From Staphylococcus nepalensis (lineage in GTDB: Bacteria > Bacillota > Bacilli > Staphylococcales > Staphylococcaceae), in NCBI RefSeq assembly GCF_014635045.1, contig NZ_BMCF01000001.1, forward strand, positions 248,001 to 312,000: a stretch of 64,000 bases of DNA, read 5' to 3'. Shown piece after piece: positions 37,910-46,979 of this stretch. The translations under genes and the position numbers were made by a program. The stretch's first letter is position 1, and the number at the start of each line of letters is the position of its first letter. The notes beneath the pieces were generated by a model. The model ran no database searches, was not told where the DNA came from, and saw only the letters and a list, made by a program, of their open reading frames with translations.

Positions 37910-38456
37910 AACCCAATTAACGATTTCTCTTGCTGATGACCACCGTGAAAGCCATATTAATACAGGTGTTGGATTTTTAGATCATATGTTGACACTCTTT
38001 ACATTTCACAGTCAATTATCTATCAAAATAGAAGCAAATGGTGATACACAAGTAGATGACCATCATGTTACAGAAGATATCGGTATTGTACTTGGCCAAT
38101 TATTATTAGAACTAGTTAAAGAACGAAAATACTTTCAACGCTATGGTGTAAGCTATTTACCAATGGATGAAACACTAGCGCGTACAGTAATAGATATTAG
38201 CGGTCGGCCTTACTTGTCTTTTAACGCGCAATTGAGCAAAGAGAAGGTAGGCACATTTGATACTGAACTTGTAGAAGAATTTTTCAGAGCATTAGTAATC
38301 AATTCACGTCTAACAACACACATTGATTTGCTACGTGGTGGTAACACGCATCATGAAATCGAAAGCATTTTTAAATCATTTGCGCGTGCGTTAAAAGATG
38401 CATTAACACCAATCGATATTAAGGTTACACCCTCTTCTAAGGGCGTGATTGAATGA
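37878..38456 (+). CDS. hisB: Imidazoleglycerol-phosphate dehydratase
   Basis: Manganese-dependent dehydratase of 192 residues. Metal-binding repeats GVGFLDHMLTLFTFHS, DDHHVTEDIGIVLGQ and the C-terminal NTHHEIESIFKSFARAL. It is the single-domain form without the histidinol-phosphate phosphatase domain found in enterobacterial HisB. ATG at 37878 with TTGGAGGTCAAACT upstream; its stop overlaps hisH (ATGA). Confidence 0.95.
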   Translation: MIVNKTRNTAETQLTISLADDHRESHINTGVGFLDHMLTLFTFHSQLSIKIEANGDTQVDDHHVTEDIGIVLGQLLLELVKERKYFQRYGVSYLPMDETLARTVIDISGRPYLSFNAQLSKEKVGTFDTELVEEFFRALVINSRLTTHIDLLRGGNTHHEIESIFKSFARALKDALTPIDIKVTPSSKGVIE

Positions 38457-39031
38457 TTGCCATTATTGACTACGGTTTAGGTAATATTAAAAATATACAA
38501 CGTGCGATAACACATTTAGGCTATGAAACGAAATTAACGGATAAAAAAGAAACTATTATAGCAGCAGATATCATTATCTTGCCTGGCGTAGGTCACTTTA
38601 AAGATGCTATGCAAGCTATTGAATATCGTGGTTTGAAAACTATTTTACAATCTATAACAGACAAGCCCATTATCGGTATTTGTCTAGGTATGCAGCTGCT
38701 ATTTGAGCATAGTGATGAAGGTCATGTGAACGGGTTACAACTTTTCCCAGGAAATATTATACCTATCCATACAGCTTATCCAGTACCCCATTTGGGTTGG
38801 AATAATTTAATTAGCAACCGTAACCTTTTAACACAAGACGTCTATTTTGTACACTCATACCAAGCTGAAATGTCTGAACACGTGATTGCTTATGCAGATT
38901 ATGGCGCATTAATTCCGGCAGTCGTCCAATATAAAAATTATATCGGCATCCAATTCCATCCAGAAAAAAGTGGCGAAGGTGGTTTGGCTATACTTAACCA
39001 AGCTTTGAAAGGCGGTTTCTTAAATGATTAA
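38453..39031 (+). CDS. hisH: Imidazole glycerol phosphate synthase glutaminase subunit
   Basis: Class I glutamine amidotransferase of 192 residues that feeds ammonia to HisF. Triad visible as nucleophile Cys in [13 protein letters not shown], and His and Glu in [26 protein letters not shown] at the N-terminus is typical. Overlaps hisA by 8 bp. Confidence 0.95.
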   Translation: MIAIIDYGLGNIKNIQRAITHLGYETKLTDKKETIIAADIIILPGVGHFKDAMQAIEYRGLKTILQSITDKPIIGICLGMQLLFEHSDEGHVNGLQLFPGNIIPIHTAYPVPHLGWNNLISNRNLLTQDVYFVHSYQAEMSEHVIAYADYGALIPAVVQYKNYIGIQFHPEKSGEGGLAILNQALKGGFLND

Positions 39032-39728
39032 AATTTGGCCAGCAATTGATTTAATCAATGCAACAAGTGTAAGGCTAACAGAAGGAAAATATGATTCAGA
39101 AGAAAGAATGACACGTAGCGCTGAAGAAAGCATTACTTTTTACAATCAATTTAACTGTGTCAATCGTATTCACATCGTTGATTTAATCGGCGCAAAGCAA
39201 CAAACCTCAATTGAAAAAAACTACATTAAACACCTAAGAACCTTAACAAATAAACCTATGGAAGTCGGTGGTGGAATCCGTAGTCATGAAACTATAGATG
39301 CCTACCTAGCTGATGGCATTGACTATTGTATTATAGGGACTAAAGGCATTCAAGATATGGATTGGTTAACTGAAATGGCTCATGAATATCCAAACCAACT
39401 GTATCTTTCGGTAGACGCTTATCATCGTGAAGTGAAAATAAATGGTTGGGAACAAGATGCACAATTGGATTTATTTGATTTAGTTAAACAAATTGAGTCG
39501 CTGCCCTTAGGCGGTATCATTTATACCGATATTTCTAAAGACGGCCGCTTATCCGGGCCCAATTTTGAAATAACTGCTCAACTCGTAAAAGCAACTCAAA
39601 AACCTGTTATCGCTTCTGGTGGTATTCGTCATCAACAAGATTTAACACAATTAGAAAATGCTGGTGTCTATGCTGCAATCGTTGGTAAGGCCGCGCATAA
39701 CGCTGATTTTTGGGAGGGGTTATCATGA
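39024..39728 (+). CDS. hisA: ProFAR isomerase (HisA)
   Basis: Phosphoribosylformimino-AICAR-phosphate isomerase, a beta/alpha barrel of 234 residues. It starts [16 protein letters not shown] with the catalytic Asp, and has phosphate sites [13 protein letters not shown] and [13 protein letters not shown]. The second catalytic Asp is in [14 protein letters not shown]. Stop overlaps hisF start (ATGA). Confidence 0.94.
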   Translation: MIKIWPAIDLINATSVRLTEGKYDSEERMTRSAEESITFYNQFNCVNRIHIVDLIGAKQQTSIEKNYIKHLRTLTNKPMEVGGGIRSHETIDAYLADGIDYCIIGTKGIQDMDWLTEMAHEYPNQLYLSVDAYHREVKINGWEQDAQLDLFDLVKQIESLPLGGIIYTDISKDGRLSGPNFEITAQLVKATQKPVIASGGIRHQQDLTQLENAGVYAAIVGKAAHNADFWEGLS

Positions 39729-40483
39729 TTAAAAAAAGAATTATACCCTGTTTAGATGTTAAAGATGGGCGTGTTGTCAAAGGCATACAATTTAAAGGCT
39801 TACGCGATATTGGTAATCCTGTTGATTACGCACTTTATTACAATGAGCAAGGCGCGGATGAGTTAGTCTTTTTAGACATATCTCGTACGGAAGCCGGACA
39901 CGGGCTCATGCTAGATGTAATTGAAGAAACTGCTGAAAAACTTTTCATCCCGTTGACTGTCGGTGGCGGTATATCCACAATCGATGACATTTCTCAATTG
40001 TTAAACCATGGTGCTGATAAAGTCTCTCTCAACTCGAGTGCATTAAATCACCCTAACTTTATTAAGCAAGTTAGTGAAAAATTTGGTAGCCAATGTATAT
40101 GTATAGCAATTGATAGTAACTTTGACAGTGAGTTAAATGATTATTTTTGTTATACGCATGGTGGAAAAAAACGTACAGACAAACGTGTGTATGATTGGGT
40201 TCAAGAAGTCGAGTCACTAGGTGCTGGAGAGCTTTTAATTACCAGTATGACGCATGATGGTATGAAACAAGGCTTTGATGTCAAACACTTACATGAAATT
40301 GAGCAACTTGTTAATATCCCCATTATTGCTTCAGGCGGCGGTGGAACACCAAAACATTTTGTTGACTTGTTTAAACAAACTAATGTATCAGCAGGACTAG
40401 CTGCTAGTATACTACATGATAAAGAAACAACGGTAGATGAAATCAAACAAACAATGGCACAAGGAGGTATCCCAATTAGATGA
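39725..40483 (+). CDS. hisF: Imidazole glycerol phosphate synthase cyclase subunit
   Basis: Beta/alpha barrel cyclase of 252 residues, partner of His[17 protein letters not shown] with catalytic Asp, [26 protein letters not shown] with second Asp, and [16 protein letters not shown] at 39725 with GGGAGGGGTTATC upstream. Overlaps hisI by 4 bp (ATGA). Confidence 0.95.
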   Translation: MIKKRIIPCLDVKDGRVVKGIQFKGLRDIGNPVDYALYYNEQGADELVFLDISRTEAGHGLMLDVIEETAEKLFIPLTVGGGISTIDDISQLLNHGADKVSLNSSALNHPNFIKQVSEKFGSQCICIAIDSNFDSELNDYFCYTHGGKKRTDKRVYDWVQEVESLGAGELLITSMTHDGMKQGFDVKHLHEIEQLVNIPIIASGGGGTPKHFVDLFKQTNVSAGLAASILHDKETTVDEIKQTMAQGGIPIR

Positions 40484-41109
40484 CTCAACAACCAGATTTT
40501 AGTAAAGGGCTTATACCCGCAATATTACAAGATGTCAATACGAAACAAGTACTGATGCTTGGATATATGAATGAAGCAGCTTATAACAAAACAGTCACTC
40601 ATGGATTAGTTTGTTTTTATTCTCGTTCTAAAGAGCGCTTATGGACTAAAGGTGAAGCATCTGGCCATACACAAGTTGTGCAAGATATTCATTTAGACTG
40701 TGATCAAGACACTTTACTAATTGATGTAATACCAAATGGCCCCACTTGTCATACTGGTAGTCAAAGCTGTTTCAATACTGATGTACCGTTTTATATACAA
40801 CAATTAGAAGATGCCGTGAGCGATAGCGCAGCATCTCATAAAGAAAATTCGTATACGCAATATTTGTTAAACGAAGGTTTGGAAAAAATAACTAAAAAAT
40901 TTGGTGAAGAAGCATTTGAAGTTGTCATCGGTGCGATGAAATCTGATCACCAAGAAGTGACAAACGAAACTGCTGATTTAATGTACCACCTTTTCGTACT
41001 ATTACATGCTTTAAATATAGAATTTAAAGATGTTGAAGCGGTGCTTGCACAACGGCATCAAGTAGCAAATAACTTTAAAGGAGAACGTTCAGATATTAAA
41101 GATTGGTAA
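40480..41109 (+). CDS. hisIE: Bifunctional phosphoribosyl-AMP cyclohydrolase / phosphoribosyl-ATP pyrophosphatase
   Basis: Fusion of the HisI cyclohydrolase (about 1-115: MLGYMNEAAYNKT, FYSRSKERLWTKGEASGHTQ, DCDQDTLLIDVIPNGPTCHTGSQSC) and the HisE pyrophosphohydrolase (about 120-209: NSYTQYLLNEGLEKITKKFGEEAFEVV, NETADLMYHLFVLL). It performs steps two and three of the pathway. Last gene of the operon. Confidence 0.95.
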   Translation: MTQQPDFSKGLIPAILQDVNTKQVLMLGYMNEAAYNKTVTHGLVCFYSRSKERLWTKGEASGHTQVVQDIHLDCDQDTLLIDVIPNGPTCHTGSQSCFNTDVPFYIQQLEDAVSDSAASHKENSYTQYLLNEGLEKITKKFGEEAFEVVIGAMKSDHQEVTNETADLMYHLFVLLHALNIEFKDVEAVLAQRHQVANNFKGERSDIKDW

Positions 41110-41141
41110 TTCAATTACTTTGAATATATCTTTATTGAACA

Positions 41142-41194
41142 TAAAAGCAGGAGTGATTTTGTGAATTTCACACAATCACGCCTGCTTTATTTTA
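41142..41194 (+). terminator. Terminator of the his operon
   Basis: AAAGCAGGAGTGATT / AATCACGCCTGCTTT hairpin 35 bp after hisIE, followed by ATTTTATTT; the A-rich left side may also serve the convergent gene. Confidence 0.88.
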
Positions 41195-41224
41195 TCGATA
41201 TAAATACAAGTTTTTAAATAATCA

Positions 41225-42139
41225 TTATGACTTCATAAGTTCTTTTTTAAATAATTCTGCTTGTTTTTCGACAGAAATCAAGTCTGCATAAATAGCTTCG
41301 TCCATTGGATAAAAAATGACATTATCATTTTTTACAGCTTTATTGTTATGCCATATATCAGAGTTTACAAAGTTATTATTCGGTTTTTGGCCATCTTCAG
41401 TTGGTACTAATAAATAATCACCTGAGTATTCATTGAATTTTTCTTTTGGCACTTTCATGTATTTTTCTTTTGGCATCACTTCTTTAGCTTCAGGATCTTC
41501 TTTTAAGCCAAACCCTTCGTATATTGCTTCACTACCCCGCCCAAACCTGGGACCGAATTGGTAAATATCTTTAGCTTGGATATCCATAATTGAAAATGTT
41601 TTATCTTCACCGATATGTGATTGGATTGCTTTACCATCTTCCGCTAATTTTTTCGAAAGCTTGTCGGCTTGTTTTTTAGCTTTTGCTTCTTGATTGACTA
41701 ACTTCCCTATTTCGATATGTGTATCTTTGTAATCCATATTTTGAACTTTAAGTGGCACAGTTGGTGCTATTTTCGATAACTTTTTATTATTTTTATTTTC
41801 TTTATATGTAATGATTAAATCTGGTTTCAATTTGGCTGCCGCTTCAACGTCCTCTGGGTCAATCTTTTTAATTTTATCCATATTTAAATATTTAGAATCA
41901 GGAAAAACACTCGTTATCGCAATAGGTTTAACACCTAATTTTTTAAAATTGCCATAATTGGCAGTTAATACTAATACCCTTTTAGGGTTTTTTGGTATTT
42001 TAACTTTACTACCATCATCCGTAGTATAGGATTTTGTACCTTTGTCCTCTTTAGAATTGGACTTACTTGAATCATCCCCGTTGCCGCATGCTGCTAAAAA
42101 TAATATTAAACATAACATTGTAATTAAAATTCTTTTCAA
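41225..42139 (-). CDS. Iron-siderophore ABC transporter substrate-binding lipoprotein
   Basis: Peripla_BP_2-type lipoprotein of 304 residues. Signal peptide and lipobox LILFLAAC (Cys about 17), a low-complexity charged linker (GDDSSKSNSKEDKGTKS), then two lobes: PKRVLVLTANYGNFKKLGV, KLKPDLIITYKEN, and the C-terminal PMDEAIYADLISVEKQ. It captures ferric siderophore or heme at the cell surface. TTG at 42139 is favoured as start, since GAGG lies 8 nt upstream inside the longer ATG frame. A Fur-like box lies upstream. No permease or ATPase gene is adjacent, so it must share a transporter encoded elsewhere. Confidence 0.85.
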   Translation of the reverse strand: MKRILITMLCLILFLAACGNGDDSSKSNSKEDKGTKSYTTDDGSKVKIPKNPKRVLVLTANYGNFKKLGVKPIAITSVFPDSKYLNMDKIKKIDPEDVEAAAKLKPDLIITYKENKNNKKLSKIAPTVPLKVQNMDYKDTHIEIGKLVNQEAKAKKQADKLSKKLAEDGKAIQSHIGEDKTFSIMDIQAKDIYQFGPRFGRGSEAIYEGFGLKEDPEAKEVMPKEKYMKVPKEKFNEYSGDYLLVPTEDGQKPNNNFVNSDIWHNNKAVKNDNVIFYPMDEAIYADLISVEKQAELFKKELMKS

Positions 42140-42179
42140 AATAATGACCTCTTTCATAATATATTACTTTCATTATAAT

Positions 42180-42194
42180 TGAAAACGATTATCA
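42180..42194 (-). promoter_or_regulatory. Fur box before siderophore-binding lipoprotein
   Basis: Minus-strand TGATAATCGTTTTCA matches 12 of 14 defined positions of the 7-1-7 box TGATAATNATTATCA. It is about 40 bp before the start codon, consistent with iron repression. Confidence 0.7.
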
Positions 42195-42470
42195 ATATCA
42201 ACTTAATTATTATTATTTTTAAAATAATAGTTATGTAATAATTTCATGTTTATTATATAGACGTTATTTAGTAAATTAACTTTTCATATTATGATACTTA
42301 ACATAAATCACTGAAATAAAAATCTTTCACCAATTCACTATAATGTACAGCTATATAATATATTACCGCAATACAATAAGCGTAGGCATGTAATTGCATT
42401 ATTATACTACTGTCTAGTAAAGAGGCTATATCTCATATACATATTTCAAATTAGGCATTTACAGCATATA
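42195..42470. other. AT-rich intergenic region
   Basis: No ORF with a ribosome binding site and no repeat seen. It probably holds only the promoter of the lipoprotein gene. Confidence 0.45.
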
Positions 42471-42511
42471 ACAAAAATTCAGGCTAAGACATTTAATTAA
42501 TGTCCTAGCCT
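42471..42511 (-). terminator. Terminator of the GNAT gene
   Basis: AGGCTAAGACAT / ATGTCCTAGCCT stem (42481-42511) with a TTTTTG run on the minus strand. Confidence 0.8.
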
Positions 42512-42570
42512 AGTTTAATTTCATCTATTATTATGTTTTTTATCTCTTATTAAAAGTAAATCACTTTAAA

Positions 42571-43071
42571 CTACAGTTCCAATATCATTAAATCTTCATC
42601 GTAATAAATAGTACCATCGTATAGCGCTTTAGGTTCTACACCATATTTGCTAAAACCTAATTTTTTATACAATGAAATAGCAGCGTTATTTTCCGAAAGT
42701 ACTGATAAGTTTATCGTTTTAATTAAACCTTGTTCAGTCACAACATCAATTATTTTTTGAATTAATTGTTGCGTGATGCCTAACTTTCTATAATTTGGGT
42801 CACAGTAAACCCCGACTAAATTACCTTTATGCTTAATTTTATTTAAGGTTTCGCTATAAAAAGTTGCAAAACAAACCAATTTTCCGCCATCAAACGCACC
42901 TATCGTAAAATGGGTAGAAGTACAAACTAACCTTTTTTTAAAATTTTCAATGGGGAAATTAATTTCTCGTTGATACGTTGATGCAAACCCTCTAGGATCC
43001 GTTTGAAGTGATTTCAAACGAAGTGAACGATATGCTTCTACATCATTGATATTAAGATACCTAAAATTCAT
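42571..43071 (-). CDS. GNAT family N-acetyltransferase
   Basis: Acetyltransferase of 166 residues. A full GNAT fold is seen: FRYLNINDVEAYRSLRLKSL at the N-terminus, the acetyl-CoA pyrophosphate loop in LVGVYCDPNYRKLGITQQLI, and NAAISLYKKLGFSKYGVEPK near the end. It resembles Spa/RimI-like acetyltransferases acting on small amines or proteins; substrate unknown. RBS AGGAAGACA. Monocistronic. Confidence 0.87.
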   Translation of the reverse strand: MNFRYLNINDVEAYRSLRLKSLQTDPRGFASTYQREINFPIENFKKRLVCTSTHFTIGAFDGGKLVCFATFYSETLNKIKHKGNLVGVYCDPNYRKLGITQQLIQKIIDVVTEQGLIKTINLSVLSENNAAISLYKKLGFSKYGVEPKALYDGTIYYDEDLMILEL

Positions 43072-43145
43072 TGTCTTCCTACTTTCCGTGGACGATATAC
43101 ATGTCTAATTTGCCGAATGATATCCAAAGGCATCAGAAAAATAGC

Positions 43146-43853
43146 TTAAACTGGCCTAACTGTTATTTCATTTACATTCACATGGCTTGGTTGTTGTAAT
43201 GCATAAACTACTGCTTCTGCAATGTTTTGAGGGTCTAATTTCTTACGTCCTCCCCAATCTGTATCTCCGCTTAAAGGTGTATCCACCATGCCAGGAGATA
43301 TGCTCGTAACGCGAACGCCTGTTTTAGCTAATTCCTTTTCTAATCCTTGCGTAATCGTATGTACAGCTACTTTTGTAGCACTGTAAATTGTACTCGATTT
43401 CGTGACTTCAAAACCAGAAATAGAAGCAATATTAATAATATGTCCACTGGATTGTTGTAAGAAAGTTGGCAAGACTGCATTAATACCATATAAGGTGCCT
43501 TTTACGTTTACATCAATCATTGAATCCCACGCGGTTACATCACCTTCAGAAATAGCGGAAGAAAGCATTTGTCCTGCGCTATTAACCAAGATATCTACAT
43601 GACCAAACTTATCCTTTGCATACTGAACTAAACGTGCTACATCGTTTTGTTGTGTTACGTCGACTGTTAATAAGTCAATATATGTAGCATTCTCCTTAGA
43701 ACGAATATGATCAGCAACATCTTTAAGTCGTGTTTCGTTACGTCCAGATAATAATACTTGTACACCCTTATTAGCTAATTCCTCTGCTATACTAGCACCT
43801 ATACCACTGCTTGCGCCAGTAACGATTGCAACTTTATTTTCTATTTCAACCAT
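43146..43853 (-). CDS. SDR-family oxidoreductase (YdfG-like)
   Basis: Short-chain dehydrogenase of 235 residues. [16 protein letters not shown] (residues 13-28), VNSAGQM, Ser in [16 protein letters not shown] with Tyr and Lys, and [11 protein letters not shown]. The Arg in [12 protein letters not shown] after beta-2 suggests NADPH. Close to the YdfG/3-hydroxy acid dehydrogenase subgroup, but substrate is unassigned. RBS AAAGGAAGATTAA. Confidence 0.85.
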   Translation of the reverse strand: MVEIENKVAIVTGASSGIGASIAEELANKGVQVLLSGRNETRLKDVADHIRSKENATYIDLLTVDVTQQNDVARLVQYAKDKFGHVDILVNSAGQMLSSAISEGDVTAWDSMIDVNVKGTLYGINAVLPTFLQQSSGHIINIASISGFEVTKSSTIYSATKVAVHTITQGLEKELAKTGVRVTSISPGMVDTPLSGDTDWGGRKKLDPQNIAEAVVYALQQPSHVNVNEITVRPV

Positions 43854-44050
43854 TTAATCTTCCTTTCATTTCATTATTATTTATATTACTAAATTACCCT
43901 ATTCACATGTATTCTACCATGGATAACCGCTTACAAAACAAAAATTCATCTTATTAAGAAGCACTTGCTATATTTCATAATTAATTATAAAGTGGGTATA
44001 TAATACATATCTTAATCATTATTTCATCATATCGTTAAGGAGGGGTTATT

Positions 44051-44320
44051 ATGGACTTTGAAGACAGCATCACACAATTAAGACAATCCATTGATAGAAC
44101 CAGTTTTAGTTTCCGCTTTGAACAATTATTTGTTAAAGAAGATTGGCTTAAACTATCATTAACTAAACGACAACAATTAGAACGTGAATTCCGCAAGTTT
44201 GTAAACGAAAGTGATAAGTTACGCATTCCATACGCTTCAGAAGATCACATTCGAATGCGTATGTATAATGCTGTTTATGACTATAATGAAATCAAACATA
44301 ACTTTAAAGCTTATGTTTAA
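44051..44320 (+). CDS. Conserved small hypothetical protein, 89 aa
   Basis: Soluble, strongly charged, probably all-helical protein (DSITQLRQSIDRTSFSFRFEQLF; EREFRKFVNESDKLRI; EIKHNFKAYV). No signal peptide, membrane segment, Cys pair or known catalytic motif. It has an excellent AAGGAGGGGTTATT site, its own terminator and a plausible promoter upstream (TTGCTA-N17-TAAAGT around 43966), so it is a real gene. I do not recognise the family beyond a staphylococcal-type hypothetical. Confidence 0.75.
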   Translation: MDFEDSITQLRQSIDRTSFSFRFEQLFVKEDWLKLSLTKRQQLEREFRKFVNESDKLRIPYASEDHIRMRMYNAVYDYNEIKHNFKAYV

Positions 44321-44359
44321 CATTAAAAACGTTACATGAACTTAAACGACATATAATAC

Positions 44360-44412
44360 AAGAAAAGCCTACATTACTAAATGAACAGTAACATAGGCTT
44401 TTCTATTTTTTA
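44360..44412 (+). terminator. Terminator after the 89-aa protein gene
   Basis: AGAAAAGCCTACATTAC / GTAACATAGGCTTTTCT stem followed by ATTTTTT. Confidence 0.9.
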
Positions 44413-44450
44413 AGGGCTCTAAATAAATCATGAAAGATGATACTAGGGAG

Positions 44451-44509
44451 AAAAATATGCATGAAGTTGAATACAAATCATACGATGAAAGATACGTGTA
44501 TTCAACTTC
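44451..44509 (-). terminator. Hairpin downstream of the 63-aa protein gene
   Basis: Perfect 12-bp stem GAAGTTGAATAC / GTATTCAACTTC (44463-44474 and 44498-44509), with ATTTTT about 5 nt further on the minus strand. A probable terminator. Confidence 0.65.
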
Positions 44510-44534
44510 AATACTGCTAGATGAATACAGCATA

Positions 44535-44726
44535 TTAATTATTGACTAGTAGCTTTTTTTCTAAACCATAGTTGTATATTTTTTCTGCATCAATATAAGC
44601 TATATAATCAATACTTCTGTATCCATCTTTAATATCATTGATAATACCTTGGTTCACACCCGTACGAGTGTAAATTTCATAACTGCTTTCATTTGAAAAA
44701 ATGACTTCTTCAATTACTTTTCTCAT
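44535..44726 (-). CDS. Small protein, 63 aa, XRE-like helix-turn-helix
   Basis: Short basic/acidic protein whose centre, YEIYTRTGVNQGIINDIKDG, has the spacing of a Cro/XRE helix-turn-helix (T-G-V turn, then a recognition helix). It is followed by YIAYIDAEKIYNYGLEK. RBS GGAGTGA 7 nt before the ATG, and a hairpin beyond the stop, support expression. It may be a small DNA-binding regulator; the target is unknown, and the HTH is degenerate enough that this stays tentative. Confidence 0.65.
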   Translation of the reverse strand: MRKVIEEVIFSNESSYEIYTRTGVNQGIINDIKDGYRSIDYIAYIDAEKIYNYGLEKKLLVNN

Positions 44727-44935
44727 TTAATAATCACTCCGTATTTTTTCTTTCGTTAAGCATTGGTATCTTCTACACTCTTATCATAATCTATAATATT
44801 AAGAATTAAAAGGTTTTTGTGATTCATTTCACAAATTTATCACTTTTCATCTTTTTCTCTTTTTTTAGCTACCATTCAGATTGACAATCTTAATTTCCTT
44901 AATGCTAAAAATACTTTTGTTAGGTCTTTCATAGG

Positions 44936-44974
44936 TGTTCATAAAAAATGATTTATGCTTTATCATTTTTTGAA
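44936..44974 (-). terminator. Candidate terminator of the uxu operon
   Basis: GTTCA-(T)-AAAAAATGAT / ATCATTTTTTGAAC stem, 75 bp after the uxuB remnant. The surrounding 44727-45049 gap has no gene. Confidence 0.6.
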
Positions 44975-45049
44975 CGCATCTGCGGTTATGCTCAGTTCGC
45001 ACTTATACAATTTATATACAAGTTCTATCTTTTACATTCTAAAGTTTAT

Positions 45050-45898
45050 TTAGACGCCTGAATATGCATTAAATTCGCCATCTACGGGTAAGACAACACC
45101 ATTAACAAAACTAGAGGCTGGCTTACTTATTAAAAATAATAATGCGCCTATCAATTCATCAGGTTGCCCAAACCTTTTCATAGGTGTTGCGTTCAATATT
45201 TTTTGAGAACGCTCTGTATAAGTTCCATCTTTATTTAAGTGTAGTGATTTATTTTGATCTGTTAATAAAAATCCAGGTGCAATCGCATTAACGCTTATAT
45301 TCGTTTGTGAGAAATAAACACTTAGCCATTGGGTGAAATTACTTACTGCAGTTTTAGCACCACTGTATGCCGGTATTTTAGTTAAAGGGCTAAACGCGTT
45401 CAAAGATGAAATGTTAATCATTACTGGTCCTTCTTTATCTATCATATCTTGTGCAAACACTTGTGATGGAATAAATGTACCTATAAAATTTAAATCGAAG
45501 ATGAAACCTAGAGATTGTTCATCTAAATCAAAAAATGTTTTCAAATCTTTTTGACTGTTGACATCGTATCGCTCATCGTCTGTGGTACCTAGGGGTGGTT
45601 CTCCCCAGCGCCATTAATCAAAATATCTATCTTGCCAAATGTATTGTGGACGATTGTCTTAGCTTTTTCTACTGCTTTTTTGTCTATAACATTAGCAACA
45701 ATGAATATTGCTTTACCTCCCATACCTTCAATGCGTTTGGCTACTGCTTCACCTTTTTCTTGATTCATACCAATGATTAATGATTGCAACATTAGCACCA
45801 CATTTTGCTAAGGATTTTGATCATTTACTTCCGATAACGTCGGCGCCACTTGTTATCACAACTGTTTTATACGTTAAGTCTACTTTAAATGGTAGCAT
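45050..45898 (-). pseudogene. uxuB: Broken uxuB: SDR-type D-mannonate oxidoreductase (fructuronate reductase)
   Basis: Three frames together spell a full-length SDR of about 280 residues. It starts at the ATG at 45898 (AAGGAGG 7 nt upstream), MLPFKVDLTYKTVVITSGAD, as in Bacillus SDR-type UxuB. Lesions: an in-frame TGA at 45821-45823; a frameshift near 45770-45785, after which NQEKGEAVAKRIEGMGG resumes; another near 45590-45600 (INGAGENHP then TTDDERYDV). The last frame is intact to its stop, with active-site YSGAKTA and VNGVVLPVDGEF. The normal role is reducing fructuronate to mannonate. It sits 12 bp after uxuA in the operon. Several independent lesions make one sequencing error an unlikely explanation. 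Confidence 0.88.
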
Positions 45899-45910
45899 GT
45901 AACAGCCTCC

Positions 45911-46960
45911 TTATACTTGATTGCTTTTTTGTATTGCTTCATATAAACCATTTAAATATGTTGCACCTAGAGCGCGATCATATAAACCATATCCAGGCTT
46001 GCCTATTTCTCCCCAAATCATGCGTCCATGGTCAGGCCGAATGGGCCCTTCATACTCAAAATCATGTAATGCTTTAATAACTTTATACATATCGATTGAT
46101 CCCTCTTCAGATAAGTGTGCAGACTCTTGGAATGATTTATCTCCAACTAATTTCACATTACGCGCGTGAACGAAATGTACGCGCCCTTTTTTACCAAAAT
46201 AGGTTAGCATATCTGGAAAATCATTTTTCTTATCTGAACCTAGCGATCCGGAACACATCGTTAAACCATTATGTTTTGAAGGATGTAATTGAATAAAACG
46301 TTCTAGATTTGCCTTACTCGTTATAATTCTTGGTAAGCCAAATATATTCCAAGGTGGGTCATCTGGATGAATGGCCATTAATATGTCTTCTTCTTCTGCT
46401 ACTGGGATTACTTTATTTATAAAATATGCTAAATGTTCCCATAATTTTTCTTCATCTATCACTTTATACGCCTCAAAAAGAGACGCCAAATCTTCTTTAG
46501 AATAACTTGAATCCCAACCAGGCAATGATAATTCTCCTTTTAGTGGGTCCATTTTAGCAATGTCATATTCATTATATATCAGTGCTGTAGAACCATCTTC
46601 TAACCGATAATCTAATTGAGATCGTGTCCAGTCAAAGACAGGCATAAAATTGTAGCAAACTACTTTGATACCGGCTTTTCCTAGGTTACGTAGGGTTTGA
46701 CAATAATTTTCAATATATTGGTCTCTAGTCGGTTTACCTAATTTAATATCTTCATGTACTGGTACACTTTCTATCACTGAAAGTTCTAAGTTTGCTGATT
46801 CAATTTCTTTTTTCAAAGCGCTTATTTTTTCAAATGGCCATACATCACCTACTGGAATATCGTAAATCGCACTAACAATACCTCTCACACCTGGAATTTG
46901 CTTAATATACTCTAAACTGATTGGATCATCTTTCCCGTACCATCTAAACGTCATTTTCAT
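45911..46960 (-). CDS. uxuA: Mannonate dehydratase
   Basis: Dehydrates D-mannonate to 2-keto-3-deoxygluconate. 349 residues, xylose-isomerase-like barrel. Typical segments: TFRWYGKDDPISLEYIKQIPGV at the N-terminus, VVCYNFMPVFDWTRS, MAIHPDDPPWNIFGLPRI (metal His/Asp region), GLTMCSGSLGS and the C-terminal IRPDHGRMIWGE. The start ATG has AAGGAGC 14 nt upstream, slightly far. It lies between uxaC (19 bp) and the uxuB pseudogene. Confidence 0.94.
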   Translation of the reverse strand: MKMTFRWYGKDDPISLEYIKQIPGVRGIVSAIYDIPVGDVWPFEKISALKKEIESANLELSVIESVPVHEDIKLGKPTRDQYIENYCQTLRNLGKAGIKVVCYNFMPVFDWTRSQLDYRLEDGSTALIYNEYDIAKMDPLKGELSLPGWDSSYSKEDLASLFEAYKVIDEEKLWEHLAYFINKVIPVAEEEDILMAIHPDDPPWNIFGLPRIITSKANLERFIQLHPSKHNGLTMCSGSLGSDKKNDFPDMLTYFGKKGRVHFVHARNVKLVGDKSFQESAHLSEEGSIDMYKVIKALHDFEYEGPIRPDHGRMIWGEIGKPGYGLYDRALGATYLNGLYEAIQKSNQV

Positions 46961-46979
46961 AACAAATAGCAGCTCCTTT

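Noticed and set aside
44458..44550. Plus-strand ORF of 30 codons with AGGGAGA upstream
   Set aside because: It lies across the 12-bp terminator hairpin of the opposite gene and overlaps its 3' end; codon content follows the inverted repeat, so it is most likely a by-product of the hairpin.
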